Origin: Spirosoma linguale DSM 74
Lineage (GTDB): Bacteria; Bacteroidota; Bacteroidia; Cytophagales; Spirosomataceae
Length of the DNA stretch: 64,000 bases
Reading direction: 5' to 3'
Assembly (NCBI GenBank): GCA_000024525.1
Contig: CP001769.1
Span: 3,567,001-3,631,000, forward strand
A program made the translations under genes and the position numbers. The notes beneath the pieces are model-generated. The model saw only the letters and a program-made list of their open reading frames with translations, had not been told where the DNA came from and did not search any database. Positions 53,239 to 62,513 of the stretch are shown piece after piece. Numbering within the stretch: the first letter of the stretch is position 1; the number at the start of each line of letters is the position of its first letter.

Positions 53239-54969
53239 ATGAAAAAAATAAGCATACTCATCAGTGTCTTTTGTCTGGCAATAGCAAGTTCCTGCTCGGA
53301 TAAATTTCTGGACGTACAGCCCAAAGCCGCTCTGGCGGTTAACACGTTACAAAATAAAACGGGTGTTAATGCCCTGCTGATCGGCGCCTATTCCCTGCTA
53401 GACGGCTGGGCTACGCCCGAAGGAGCTTACCGTTCGTACCAGGTTGGTGCCGATAACTGGGTATATGGTAGTGTTGCCAGCGACGACGCCTATAAAGGAA
53501 CTATTGCCGGTGACCAGCCCCCTATCTCCCTGATTGAACAGGGGAACATCCAGTCAGACAATGTCTATTTCCGGGGCAAATGGCGGGGCATGTACGATGG
53601 CATCGCCCGCTCTAACGACGTATTACAGGCCTTGCCGGTTGTTAAGGATATGACTGATGCCGAAAAAACTCAGGTTACGGCCGAAGCTCGCTTCCTGCGG
53701 GGACACTACCATTTTGAACTCAAAAAGATGTTCAATATGGTACCCTACATCGATGAAAAGATTTACAACCCCAATGATCTGGAAAGCACCAAAGTGCCGA
53801 ACAGCGCTGATATCTGGCCTAATATCGTTGCCGACTTAAAAGCGGCTTACGAAGTACTTCCTGCTAAGCAATCGCAGGTTGGCCGTCCAACAAAATGGGC
53901 CGCAGCTGCCGAATTAGCTAAAGCGTATTTGTTCCAGAAAAAACACGCTGAAGCCAGAACGCTACTGGAAGCCATTGTAGCCAGTGGTCAATATAAACTG
54001 GTAGACAAATACCACGACAATTTCAGAGCGGTTACCAACAACAATGCGGAGTCGATCTTCGAGATTCAGTACTCGGTCAATGATGGAGCCTCGGGTGGCG
54101 AAAACGGTAACATTGGATCAACGCTGAACTACCCCTACGGTGGTGGTGGCGTAACAACATGCTGCGGCTTTTTCCAGCCCTCTCAAAATCTGGTGAATGC
54201 ATTCAAAACAGATGCTAATGGGTTGCCCCTGGTCGACTCCTTCAATGCCTCGGATATGACTAACGATCAGAGTATTGAATCAACAGCTCCTTTCACGCCT
54301 TACACCGGTCCGGTTGACCCACGCCTGGACTGGACCGTTGGTCGCCGGGGTATTCCGTATTTGGACTGGGGTGTGCATCCTGGCAAAGCTTACGTACGTG
54401 ATCAGGCTTATGGTGGCCCCTACTCGCCAAAAAAACACGTCATGTATCGGTCTGACGTTGGGACAAACACCTTTGCCGGTAACCCGCGTTTGAATGCGAA
54501 CAATTACCGCCTGATCCGATATAGCCATGTATTGCTCTGGCTGGCTGAAATTGAAGTTGAGATCGGCGATTTGAATAAAGCCCGTGGCTATGTCAACCAG
54601 ATTCGCCGACGAGCGGCCAATCCCGATGGCTTTGTGAAAACCGCCGATGGCTCACCAGCGGCCAACTATGTTATTAAAGAATATACGACATCCTGGACGG
54701 ATCAGGCCACAGCCCGCAAAGCCGTTCAATTTGAACAACGGCTTGAATTCGGCATGGAAGGTCACCGCCGATTCGACCTCGTTCGCTGGGGCTTGGCTGA
54801 CCAAACGCTCAATTCGTACTACAGCACAGAAGCCAAGAAACGATCATACCTGAATGGCGTTCAATTCATCAAAGGCCGACACGAGTATTTCCCCATCCCG
54901 CTTCAGGAGATATTCAACAGCAAAAAAGACGGTAAAGAAACGTTGACACAGAACCCTGGTTACAATTAA
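53239..54969 (+). CDS. SusD/RagB-family nutrient-binding lipoprotein
   Basis: This 576-residue protein has a lipoprotein signal with A-S-S-C (Cys19) followed by S-D-K-F-L-D, the classic SusD start. TPR-type helices include A-E-A-R-F-L-R-G-H-Y-H-F-E near 153 and A-A-E-L-A-K-A-Y near 223. The C-terminal RagB/SusD domain has R-L-I-R-Y-S-H-V-L-L-W-L-A-E and the end pattern Q-N-P-G-Y. It caps the SusC barrel and delivers ligand. A perfect palindromic terminator follows. Confidence 0.95.
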   Translation: MKKISILISVFCLAIASSCSDKFLDVQPKAALAVNTLQNKTGVNALLIGAYSLLDGWATPEGAYRSYQVGADNWVYGSVASDDAYKGTIAGDQPPISLIEQGNIQSDNVYFRGKWRGMYDGIARSNDVLQALPVVKDMTDAEKTQVTAEARFLRGHYHFELKKMFNMVPYIDEKIYNPNDLESTKVPNSADIWPNIVADLKAAYEVLPAKQSQVGRPTKWAAAAELAKAYLFQKKHAEARTLLEAIVASGQYKLVDKYHDNFRAVTNNNAESIFEIQYSVNDGASGGENGNIGSTLNYPYGGGGVTTCCGFFQPSQNLVNAFKTDANGLPLVDSFNASDMTNDQSIESTAPFTPYTGPVDPRLDWTVGRRGIPYLDWGVHPGKAYVRDQAYGGPYSPKKHVMYRSDVGTNTFAGNPRLNANNYRLIRYSHVLLWLAEIEVEIGDLNKARGYVNQIRRRAANPDGFVKTADGSPAANYVIKEYTTSWTDQATARKAVQFEQRLEFGMEGHRRFDLVRWGLADQTLNSYYSTEAKKRSYLNGVQFIKGRHEYFPIPLQEIFNSKKDGKETLTQNPGYN

Positions 54970-55037
54970 CCACCGATCAGACAAGGTCATCACAATTCGT
55001 TTGTGACCTTACTGAACTAATGCAAATGACCATTTTC

Positions 55038-55078
55038 AAGGGAATAGGTAAGCATATGCTTACCTATTCCCTTTTTTA
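55038..55078 (+). terminator. Perfect 36-bp palindromic terminator after susD
   Basis: The sequence from AAGGGAATAGGTAAGCAT (55038-55055) continues as its exact reverse complement to 55073, then a T-run. It ends the SusCD transcript; because it is nearly symmetric it could also act leftward. Confidence 0.9.
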
Positions 55079-55212
55079 ACCTCTGCATTCTACCCACTCT
55101 TTTATAAAGTACCTGTCCTCTTTCGTACCAATCCAGTCAGCTTGTAGATTAAGTATGTATAGCAACCAGATAAGTAGCCCCAGTCGACTCCCACGAACCG
55201 TCTAAAAATTCC

Positions 55213-55220
55213 TATCTTTG
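55213..55220 (+). promoter_or_regulatory. Bacteroidota -7 element for tsaE
   Basis: TATCTTTG, an exact TAnnTTTG match, 22 bp before the tsaE ATG. No obvious -33 TTG. Confidence 0.5.
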
Positions 55221-55242
55221 CCGGTTGCTGCTAAAAAACGCC

Positions 55243-55665
55243 ATGATTATTCATATTGATCACCTTGATGAACTCGACACGATGGCCCGTAAACTATTGG
55301 CGGAAGGCAGAGAACATCCCGTCTGGCTGTTTGAAGGCGATATGGGGGCCGGTAAAACAACCTTTATCAAGTCCATTTGCCGATCACTTGGCGTGCTTAG
55401 TATGGTACAAAGTCCAACGTTCTCAATTGTCAACGAGTACACCACGCACGAAGGACATCCAGTTTATCATTTCGATTGCTACCGACTTCGAAACGAAGCC
55501 GAAGCATTGGATATTGGGCTGGAAGAATACATGGATTCAGGCAATTATTGCTTTATCGAGTGGCCGGAACGGATTGCATCCCTCTGGCCTGCTACGTATT
55601 ACCAGATCCACATTTCGGCAGACACAGTAGGCCGTCGAACAGTAGAAACGAAATTGGTTGATTAG
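55243..55665 (+). CDS. tsaE: tRNA threonylcarbamoyladenosine biosynthesis ATPase TsaE
   Basis: This 140-residue protein has a Walker A motif G-D-M-G-A-G-K-T-T near 34-42, S-P-T-F-S-I-V-N-E-Y near 62-71 and H-F-D-C-Y-R-L near 80-86, the TsaE/YjeE signature. It supports formation of t6A at position 37 of ANN-decoding tRNAs. I chose ATG 55243; an upstream TTG at 55225 is possible but lies just after the -7 element. The last codons and the stop (V-D-TAG) fall inside a heptad-repeat element shared with the following spacer. Confidence 0.93.
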   Translation: MIIHIDHLDELDTMARKLLAEGREHPVWLFEGDMGAGKTTFIKSICRSLGVLSMVQSPTFSIVNEYTTHEGHPVYHFDCYRLRNEAEALDIGLEEYMDSGNYCFIEWPERIASLWPATYYQIHISADTVGRRTVETKLVD

Positions 55666-55730
55666 TTATTGGTTATTAATTGAACAGATCATCAACCAAT
55701 AATCATTAACCGTTAACTAATAACCAATAA
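55653..55730. repeat. Inverted repeat with 7-bp internal period between tsaE and ald
   Basis: TTATTGGTTATTA (55666-55678) is the exact reverse complement of TAATAACCAATAA (55718-55730). Read on the reverse strand from 55730, the sequence divides into heptads TTATTGG, TTATTAG, TTAACGG, TTAATGA, TTATTGG, TTGATGA. The left arm has the same pitch and overlaps the end of tsaE. Confidence 0.7.
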
Positions 55731-55732
55731 AA

Positions 55733-56944
55733 GTGACTGGATTTGAGGAACTGGCCAAACAAACGGCCTTATACCCGAAAGAAGCGCCATTGGCCGTGAA
55801 GACCAATCGCAATAGTCTACTTATAGGCTTACCGAAAGAAGTATCGCTTCAGGAAAACCGTATCGCACTCACACCCGAAGCGGTGTCTATACTGGTTCGT
55901 AATGGCCATAATGTAATCGTTGAGCAGGGTGCGGGCGAGAAAGCTAAATTCACGGATAACGAATATAGTGAGGCAGGCGCACAAATCGCCCGCTCGCCTA
56001 AAGAGGTGTATGAGGCTAACCTCATCTTAAAAGTTGAGCCACTTGTCGACGATGAATTTGAGCACGTTCAGTCGGGCAGCACCGTAATTTCGGCCCTGAA
56101 CTTACCCGTTCATGACCGATCTTATTTCGAGAAAATAAACAGCAAAAACTTAACCTCTTTTGGATACGAATTCATTGAGGATCAGGGTGGAAACCTTCCT
56201 GTGATTCGCTCAATGAGTGAAATCGCCGGGAGCACCGTCATGCTTATTGCCGGTGAATACCTAAGCAATGCAGATAACGGGCGAGGCATTATTCTGGGCG
56301 GAATAACGGGCGTTCCGCCCACCAAAGTGGTTATGCTCGGTGCCGGAACGGTTACGGAATACGCCGTTCGAACGGCGCTTGGTATGGGGGCCGATATAAA
56401 GGTATTCGACAAACATCTGTATAAACTTCAGCGGCTCAAGTATGCCGTTGGCCAGCATGTGTACACCTCGATCATTGACTCCGACACCCTCGCCGAAGCC
56501 ATTCAGCGAGCCGATGTCGTTATTGGTGCGATGCGGGCCGACGATGCCCTGAGCCCGGTGGTTGTTACAGAAGAAATGATCGGACGGATGAAACCGGACT
56601 CCGTCATTATTGACGTGTCCATTGATCAGGGAGGTAACTTCGAAACGTCCCGTATGACTACGCACAAGCAGCCGACCTTCAAGCATATGGGTGTCATTCA
56701 TTACTGCGTGCCCAACATTGCCGCCCGCGTAGCGTATACAGCCAGCATGGCGCTCAGCAACATCTTCCTGCCCTTTCTACTCGAAACCGGTACAACCGGT
56801 GGCATTGAACAGATGATGTACGCGAACCGTTGGTTTATGAAAGGTGTTTATACCCATAAGGGTACGCTAACCAACGCCTATATCGCACGCAAGTTCAACA
56901 TGCGCTTTAAAGATCTGGACCTCTTGCTAGCAGCTAGATTTTAA
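55733..56944 (+). CDS. ald: Alanine dehydrogenase
   Basis: This 403-residue enzyme catalyses the NAD-dependent reaction between L-alanine and pyruvate plus ammonia. It has G-L-P-K-E-V near 34, R-I-A-L-T-P near 43, I-L-K-V-E-P near 98, and the nucleotide-binding stretch M-L-G-A-G-T-V near 202. An N-terminal extension of about 28 residues precedes the usual start of about 370-residue homologues. The start is GTG at 55733, 68 bp after tsaE; a later in-frame start would lose part of the extension only. It is flanked on both sides by heptad-repeat hairpins. Confidence 0.92.
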   Translation: MTGFEELAKQTALYPKEAPLAVKTNRNSLLIGLPKEVSLQENRIALTPEAVSILVRNGHNVIVEQGAGEKAKFTDNEYSEAGAQIARSPKEVYEANLILKVEPLVDDEFEHVQSGSTVISALNLPVHDRSYFEKINSKNLTSFGYEFIEDQGGNLPVIRSMSEIAGSTVMLIAGEYLSNADNGRGIILGGITGVPPTKVVMLGAGTVTEYAVRTALGMGADIKVFDKHLYKLQRLKYAVGQHVYTSIIDSDTLAEAIQRADVVIGAMRADDALSPVVVTEEMIGRMKPDSVIIDVSIDQGGNFETSRMTTHKQPTFKHMGVIHYCVPNIAARVAYTASMALSNIFLPFLLETGTTGGIEQMMYANRWFMKGVYTHKGTLTNAYIARKFNMRFKDLDLLLAARF

Positions 56945-56955
56945 CTATAGTAACG

Positions 56956-57050
56956 AGGAGTCAGGAGCGAGGAGTTAGGAGGGCTGACCGGCGTCAGCAA
57001 ATGTATGCGTCAGCTCTCCTAACTCCTCGCTCCTGACTCCTAACTCCTCA
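56956..57050. repeat. 33-bp imperfect inverted repeat built from AGGAGNN heptads
   Basis: Arms 56956-56988 and 57009-57041 pair with a single G-T position. The left arm is AGGAGTC, AGGAGCG, AGGAGTT, AGGAG; the right side continues as five heptads CTCCTAA, CTCCTCG, CTCCTGA, CTCCTAA, CTCCTCA to 57050. It lies between the ald stop and the next ATG (57056), so it is in the mRNA leader of that gene if the two are co-transcribed. Confidence 0.85.
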
Positions 57051-57055
57051 AAAAA

Positions 57056-57460
57056 ATGATTAACCACAGCAACGAAAACACATTACTTGACGACGCTAAC
57101 TCGTATGATGTCAACAAAGAGCTGATGGGCAAAATCTCGTCGGACTTTGTAAAAGTGGCTGACCAGCTCAAAGAAGCCTCTTATCAAATCAGAAAACGTG
57201 GTTTTTCTGATTATCCCATCTTCGTTGCATCACGTCGCGATGTACCCATGGGCCAACTACTCATTGCCGCCGAAGAACTGGGCAATCACTGGAATTACAA
57301 GGCCTCCTTTGTCGACGAGTTCATACAGCGCGAACTAATTGGCACAGAGTCAGTTGACTTATGGAAAGAGAATTATAAAGCGGCTGATGAATATTGCTGC
57401 CTGTTTGTTGTGCACGGCGATTTCGCGGGTTTTGTTTATATCCCCTTCCCGGAAGATTAA
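57056..57460 (+). CDS. Small conserved-looking cytoplasmic protein of unknown function
   Basis: This 134-residue protein has no signal peptide or membrane helix. It is acidic at both ends, with a helical N-terminal half (K-V-A-D-Q-L-K-E-A-S-Y-Q-I-R) and a mixed second half ending C-C-L-F-V-V-H-G-D-F-A-G-F-V-Y-I-P-F-P. I do not recognise the family. It is probably a genuine gene because codon use matches its neighbours and a proper terminator follows. Its ATG lies 6 bp after a large hairpin that could influence translation. Confidence 0.75.
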   Translation: MINHSNENTLLDDANSYDVNKELMGKISSDFVKVADQLKEASYQIRKRGFSDYPIFVASRRDVPMGQLLIAAEELGNHWNYKASFVDEFIQRELIGTESVDLWKENYKAADEYCCLFVVHGDFAGFVYIPFPED

Positions 57461-57483
57461 ACAGACTTCATGGTTTAAATCAC

Positions 57484-57520
57484 GAAAGCCGGTTCGCAGT
57501 GAACTGGCTTTCTTTTTTTC
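57484..57520 (+). terminator. Rho-independent terminator
   Basis: GAAAGCCGGTTC (57484-57495) pairs with GAACTGGCTTTC (57501-57512), one G-T pair, loop GCAGT, then a T-run. Confidence 0.85.
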
Positions 57521-57934
57521 TGTATTTGCCGAACGACATATCCATAAAATTCAGTGTCGACAAGGCGTAAAACCAGTTACTAAAAAGCGAATAAAAAGCA
57601 ACACCAAACTACTTTTAACCAGGCCATTTAATAATACTTTTTCGAGAAACGTTAATCAATAAAAGTACGCGTCAGGTTTTGCTTTTTTCGGCCTGTCAAT
57701 ATCTTCCCGGAAGTAGGTAAAAAGCAGCGAAAAAAGGCCTGTAAATCAACGTAAAGCCACTATCTATCAAATTTATTACTCGTTACGGTATTTTTCCGCT
57801 CATTAAGCTATTCTTGACAAAATGGCATAGGAAATGAGTAATTATTTTTGTATTTTTACAATCTGTTAGGCCTAGACAAACAGGCTATTTTTCAGACATA
57901 AAACAACAAATTCCAGACACGCTCCCATTCCGAT
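57521..57934. other. Intergenic leader region of gyrB
   Basis: About 410 bp without a credible gene. It contains an imperfect inverted pair, GCTTTTTTCGGCCTG (about 57680) and GCGAAAAAAGGCCTG (about 57727), a TTGACA at 57814-57819 and a TAnnTTTG match, TATTTTTG, at 57843-57850, about 85 bp before the gyrB ATG. The last is the best promoter candidate for gyrB. Confidence 0.45.
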
Positions 57935-59935
57935 ATGACCAACGAACTAATTGAAGCAGACGCTCCCGTTGACACAACCAAGAGCAACTATGGTGCTGAT
58001 AATATCCAGGTTTTAGAAGGCCTGGAAGCCGTTCGCAAACGGCCATCCATGTACATCGGCGACGTAGGTATACGTGGTCTTCACCACCTCATTTGGGAAG
58101 TTGTTGATAACTCCATTGACGAAGCGCTGGCGGGCTACTGCGATAAGATTAGCGTTACAATCAATCCCGATAACTCCATTACGGTACAGGACAATGGCCG
58201 TGGTATTCCAACGGGCATTAACACCAAAATGGGCAAGTCGGCGCTCGAAATTGCCATGACGATCCTACACGCTGGTGGCAAGTTCGATAAAGACACGTAT
58301 AAAGTTTCCGGAGGTTTGCACGGTGTCGGTGTTTCCTGCGTCAACGCCCTTTCGACCGACGTACGTGTTGAGGTTCACCGCGAAGGCAAAATCTTCGAGC
58401 AGGAGTATAAAATTGGCGTTCCCCAGTACGATGTCCGCGTCATTGGTGAAGCTACTGATACGGGTACAACAACGCATTTCAAGCCAGATGCCAGCATCTT
58501 CACCGAAACCGTTTACAAGTATGATACCGTTGCCGGCCGCCTGCGCGAACTGGCTTATTTGAATAAGGGTATTCATATCTTCCTCAAGGATATGCGTGAA
58601 GTCGACGAAACGGGTGAACCTGTTCGTCAGGATGATTTCTTTTCTGAAGGCGGGCTGATCGAGTTTGTCGAGTTTCTCGATGAAACGCGGCCTGCTCTCG
58701 ATGGAATGAAACCCATCTACATGGAAAACACTAAAGGCGCTACGCCCGTACAGGTTGCGCTGGTATACAACTACGAAGCCGGTGAGAACGTCTTATCGTA
58801 CGTTAACAACATCAACACCCACGAAGGTGGTACGCACGTACAGGGCTTCCGCTCAGCGCTCACACGGGTGTTAAAAAACTACGCGGATAAAAATCCCGGT
58901 GTACTACCCAAAAATTCGGGTAAAGTAACGTTTAGCGGAGAGGATTTCCGGAAAGGCCTTACGGCGGTGATCTCGGTGAAAGTTCAGGAACCTCAGTTTG
59001 AAGGGCAGACTAAAACAAAGCTTGGTAACCAGGACGTGGTCAGCGCAGTAAGCCAGACCATGGCCGACCTGCTCGAAACATGGCTGGAAGAAAACCCTAA
59101 AACCGCTCAGGGCATTGTTAAGAAAGTCCTTGTTTCGGCTCAGGCGCGTATTGCGGCTGATCTGGCCTACAAGCGCATCATGACCGAGCGTAAGGACTTT
59201 ATGGGTGGCATGGGCTTGCCCGGTAAACTTGCCGACTGCTCAGACACCGACCCGGAAAAATGTGAATTATACCTTGTAGAGGGTGACTCAGCGGGTGGAA
59301 CGGCCAAACAGGGCCGCAACCGGGCGTTTCAGGCAATTTTGCCCCTCCGTGGTAAAATTCTGAACGTAGAGAAGGCCATGGAGCACAAAATCTACGAAAA
59401 CGAAGAGATAAAGAACATCTGGACAGCCCTGGGTGTACGTCTTGAGAAAAAGGATGATGAGACCGTTATGAACCTGGATAAGCTCCGGTATCATAAAATC
59501 ATCATCATGACCGATGCTGACGTAGATGGTAGCCACATCCGTACCCTCATTTTAACGCTGTTCTACCGCAACATGAAGGCGTTGATCGATAATGGCTACA
59601 TCTACATTGCCCAGCCCCCGCTGTACCTGGTTAAGAAAGGTAAAGAAGAGCGCTATTGCTGGACCGAAGCCCAGCGTGAAGCTGCGGTAAAAGAACTGGC
59701 GGGCAGCGGCCGGGAAGAAAATGTTGGCGTACAACGCTACAAAGGGCTTGGTGAAATGAACGCCGAACAACTCTGGAGCACCACAATGAATCCCGATACC
59801 CGGTCGTTAAAAGTAGTGACCGTTGAGTCGGCGGCTGATGCCGACCACGTTTTCTCGACGCTGATGGGTGACGAAGTTGCCCCCAGACGAGAATTTATCG
59901 AACGAAACGCAAAATACGCCCGAGTGGATGTTTAA
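57935..59935 (+). CDS. gyrB: DNA gyrase subunit B
   Basis: This 666-residue ATPase subunit of the supercoiling topoisomerase shows the GHKL motifs E-V-V-D-N-S-I-D-E-A and D-N-G-R-G-I-P near 50-95. The Toprim domain has E-G-D-S-A-G-G near 449 and D-A-D-V-D-G-S-H near 527, and the C-terminus has Q-R-Y-K-G-L-G-E-M-N. Length fits short GyrB proteins without the enterobacterial insertion. GyrB is favoured over ParE because of the Q-R-Y-K-G-L-G-E-M-N-A-E-Q-L-W ending. Confidence 0.95.
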   Translation: MTNELIEADAPVDTTKSNYGADNIQVLEGLEAVRKRPSMYIGDVGIRGLHHLIWEVVDNSIDEALAGYCDKISVTINPDNSITVQDNGRGIPTGINTKMGKSALEIAMTILHAGGKFDKDTYKVSGGLHGVGVSCVNALSTDVRVEVHREGKIFEQEYKIGVPQYDVRVIGEATDTGTTTHFKPDASIFTETVYKYDTVAGRLRELAYLNKGIHIFLKDMREVDETGEPVRQDDFFSEGGLIEFVEFLDETRPALDGMKPIYMENTKGATPVQVALVYNYEAGENVLSYVNNINTHEGGTHVQGFRSALTRVLKNYADKNPGVLPKNSGKVTFSGEDFRKGLTAVISVKVQEPQFEGQTKTKLGNQDVVSAVSQTMADLLETWLEENPKTAQGIVKKVLVSAQARIAADLAYKRIMTERKDFMGGMGLPGKLADCSDTDPEKCELYLVEGDSAGGTAKQGRNRAFQAILPLRGKILNVEKAMEHKIYENEEIKNIWTALGVRLEKKDDETVMNLDKLRYHKIIIMTDADVDGSHIRTLILTLFYRNMKALIDNGYIYIAQPPLYLVKKGKEERYCWTEAQREAAVKELAGSGREENVGVQRYKGLGEMNAEQLWSTTMNPDTRSLKVVTVESAADADHVFSTLMGDEVAPRREFIERNAKYARVDV

Positions 59936-59949
59936 CCGAATGATAACAT

Positions 59950-59977
59950 AAAGCGGGCTCTTTAGTCCGCTTTTTTG
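59950..59977 (+). terminator. Rho-independent terminator after gyrB
   Basis: AAAGCGGGCT (59950-59959) pairs with AGTCCGCTTT (59964-59973), one G-T pair, followed by a T-run. Confidence 0.85.
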
Positions 59978-60003
59978 TTTTACTTCACAGTTCTGTAGAC
60001 AGT

Positions 60004-62370
60004 ATGCGTTATTCCCTAAACTCAAACCGAAATATATTGGGTAATTTGGTTTCCCGTTTCACCAATAAACAGGCCAATACGCCTGCCCAGGGGACAGATA
60101 AAATGGCAAAAGTTAGCGAAAAGGTTACCAGCGTCATCGATCAGAGTAATTACCTGAGTCGTGATTTAAGTTGGCTCAAATTTAATGAGCGCGTTCTGGA
60201 CCAGGCCCGTGATACGAAGCCACCGCTAAGCAATCGTACCCTTATGGAGCGGCTGAAGTTTCTGGCTATTTCCGCTTCGAATATGGACGAGTTCTTTATG
60301 ATTCGTGTGGGTAGTCTGTATAACTATCTCGACTATCATAAACAACGCGTCGATTACTCAGGGCTGCGCGAAGTACCGTTTCGGAAAGCGCTGTATACAA
60401 CCGCTCATAAGTTCTTCCGGGAACAGCAAACCGTTTTTTCAGAACAGCTATTACCGCTTTTTGCTGAAAATGGCCTTCAGTTGCTAACGCATTCCAGCCT
60501 TACTGCCGAAGAACAGGCTGAAGCAACTAATTACTTCGATCGGGCCATTTACCCCACGCTGACGCCAATGCTGTATGATTACACGCATACATTTCCGGTG
60601 TTGCTGGCTAAAGTGCTTATTTTCGGTGTTGTCACCCAGAATCCGGACGACGTCGAGATCAAGAGTTTACGGGCTGAAGACGAAGACGAACGGCAACGGC
60701 TTTCGTTCGTCCAGATTCCGGCCAACCTTCCCCGTTTTTTGTCCTTTGAACGAGAGGATACTATTGTTTTTATCCCGATTGAAGAAATAGTCCGGCACAA
60801 TATCAAAAAACTGTACCGTAACGTCGAAATCTTGTCGGTGAACCTGTTTCGCATTACCCGAAATGGTGATTTTACACTGGATGAGAACGACGACGATGAG
60901 GTTGATTTCATCGATGAAGTCAGGCAGAAAATAAAAAACCGGCGCCTGGGCCGGGTTACCCGGGTTGAAATCGAAACCGAAGGCAGTGCTGCTGGCAGTC
61001 AATCTACGATCAGTTCCCCCTGGATGCTGAATCTGTTGAAGAAACGCTGGGAAATCGATGATTTGAACATTTTCGAATCGCACACCCTCCTCGACTTTTC
61101 GTCCCTGTGGCAAATCATCGGTAATCCGGAATTTAAAGACGACATGCCCCTCCCCCACGCACCGGTGCAGCCACTTGGGGTAGGCCGCGACAAAACCGAT
61201 GATATTTTTGAGCTGATCAAGCAGCGTGATCTGCTGCTGCACCATCCGTACAACAATTTTGAACCGGTACTTCAGTTGCTGGAACAAGCGGCCGAAGATC
61301 CAAATGTACTGGCTATCAAGATCACGGTTTACCGCTTGGCCAAACGCTCCCGCATTACCGAAGCCCTGCTGAAAGCCGCCGAAAACGGCAAACACGTTTC
61401 TGTACTGTTTGAAGTAAAGGCGCGTTTTGATGAGGAAAATAACATCCGGGAAGCCCAGCGGCTACAGAAGGCGGGATGCTTCGTCATATATGGCATCAGT
61501 CGCTTTAAAACGCATACCAAATTACTGCTCGTTGTTCGAAATGAAGGCAGCCGCGTGGTGCGCTATGCCCATATGGCTACGGGTAACTACAACGAAGATA
61601 CCTCGAAGCTCTACACCGACATTGGGCTGCTCACCACGAACGAAACCTATACGCACGACATCTCGGAGTTTTTCAACGTAATCACAGGACACTCGGTACC
61701 CAACGAATACCAATACCTGATTACGGCTCCCCGCGACATGCGTGAACAGTTGCTGCGACTAATTCGCCTGGAGGCCGAAAACGCAAAACATGGCCTGCCA
61801 AGCGGCATCTGCATTAAGGTCAACTCGCTGGAAGACAAACTGGTTATTGACGAGCTGTACCAGGCGTCGCAGGCGGGCGTACCAATCCGGCTCATTGTTC
61901 GAAGTATCTGTTGTTTGCGGCCTCATCGTGCCGGGCTCAGTGACAATATTACGGTTCGTTCCATTGTGGGTGATTTTCTGGAGCATACCCGAATTTATTA
62001 CTTCCATAACAACGGCGATCCGAAAGTATATGGAGGAAGCGCCGATGTAATGGTTCGTAGCTTCGACCGGCGCATTGAATCGTTATTCTACCTGGCCGAT
62101 CCACGCGTAAAACAGCAGGCAATTTTAATCCTGAAATACAACCTTCGGGATAATGTCAACGCTTACGAACTGAAAGAGGACGGCGATTTCAAGAAATGTG
62201 AAGTGCCAACCGGGGGCGAGCCCTTCAGCATCCACCAGCGTTTCTTCGAAATTACGGAAAAGGAAGTGATGGATGCCCGCCTTTTCGACGGTGAGCTTAA
62301 GCCTGCAGAGGTGGCTCAAATTGAGGAAGAGTATCAGGAAGGCGCCGAACGCGCTATTGCTAATATTTAA
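60004..62370 (+). CDS. ppk1: Polyphosphate kinase 1
   Basis: This 788-residue enzyme makes polyphosphate from ATP. It has the N-domain start Y-L-S-R-D-L-S-W-L-K-F-N-E-R-V-L, S-N-M-D-E-F-F-M-I-R-V near 94, the phosphorylated His in R-F-K-T-H-T-K near 504, and the second His region Y-F-H-N-N-G-D-P-K-V-Y near 663. About 30 residues precede the usual start; an internal ATG at 60103 (M-A-K-V-S-E-K) would give 755 residues and may be the true start. A very strong palindromic terminator follows. Confidence 0.93.
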   Translation: MRYSLNSNRNILGNLVSRFTNKQANTPAQGTDKMAKVSEKVTSVIDQSNYLSRDLSWLKFNERVLDQARDTKPPLSNRTLMERLKFLAISASNMDEFFMIRVGSLYNYLDYHKQRVDYSGLREVPFRKALYTTAHKFFREQQTVFSEQLLPLFAENGLQLLTHSSLTAEEQAEATNYFDRAIYPTLTPMLYDYTHTFPVLLAKVLIFGVVTQNPDDVEIKSLRAEDEDERQRLSFVQIPANLPRFLSFEREDTIVFIPIEEIVRHNIKKLYRNVEILSVNLFRITRNGDFTLDENDDDEVDFIDEVRQKIKNRRLGRVTRVEIETEGSAAGSQSTISSPWMLNLLKKRWEIDDLNIFESHTLLDFSSLWQIIGNPEFKDDMPLPHAPVQPLGVGRDKTDDIFELIKQRDLLLHHPYNNFEPVLQLLEQAAEDPNVLAIKITVYRLAKRSRITEALLKAAENGKHVSVLFEVKARFDEENNIREAQRLQKAGCFVIYGISRFKTHTKLLLVVRNEGSRVVRYAHMATGNYNEDTSKLYTDIGLLTTNETYTHDISEFFNVITGHSVPNEYQYLITAPRDMREQLLRLIRLEAENAKHGLPSGICIKVNSLEDKLVIDELYQASQAGVPIRLIVRSICCLRPHRAGLSDNITVRSIVGDFLEHTRIYYFHNNGDPKVYGGSADVMVRSFDRRIESLFYLADPRVKQQAILILKYNLRDNVNAYELKEDGDFKKCEVPTGGEPFSIHQRFFEITEKEVMDARLFDGELKPAEVAQIEEEYQEGAERAIANI

Positions 62371-62378
62371 TCCAGCAG

Positions 62379-62449
62379 TAAGCAAAACGGGGTGGTTTGA
62401 CGAATAATATTCGTCAAACCACCCCGTTTTGCTTAGGCTTGTTTTTTTA
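62379..62449 (+). terminator. Terminator with a 28-bp perfect stem after ppk1
   Basis: Arms 62379-62406 and 62408-62435 are exact reverse complements, starting TAAGCAAAACGGGG, with a single central base. A T-run follows at 62442-62448. The stem is much longer than needed for termination. Confidence 0.85.
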
Positions 62450-62513
62450 TAGACCCGTCCCATCCCTTCTTTTTGTATATTCGCCAACCTAACTGTAATT
62501 GTGTCGTCACTGA

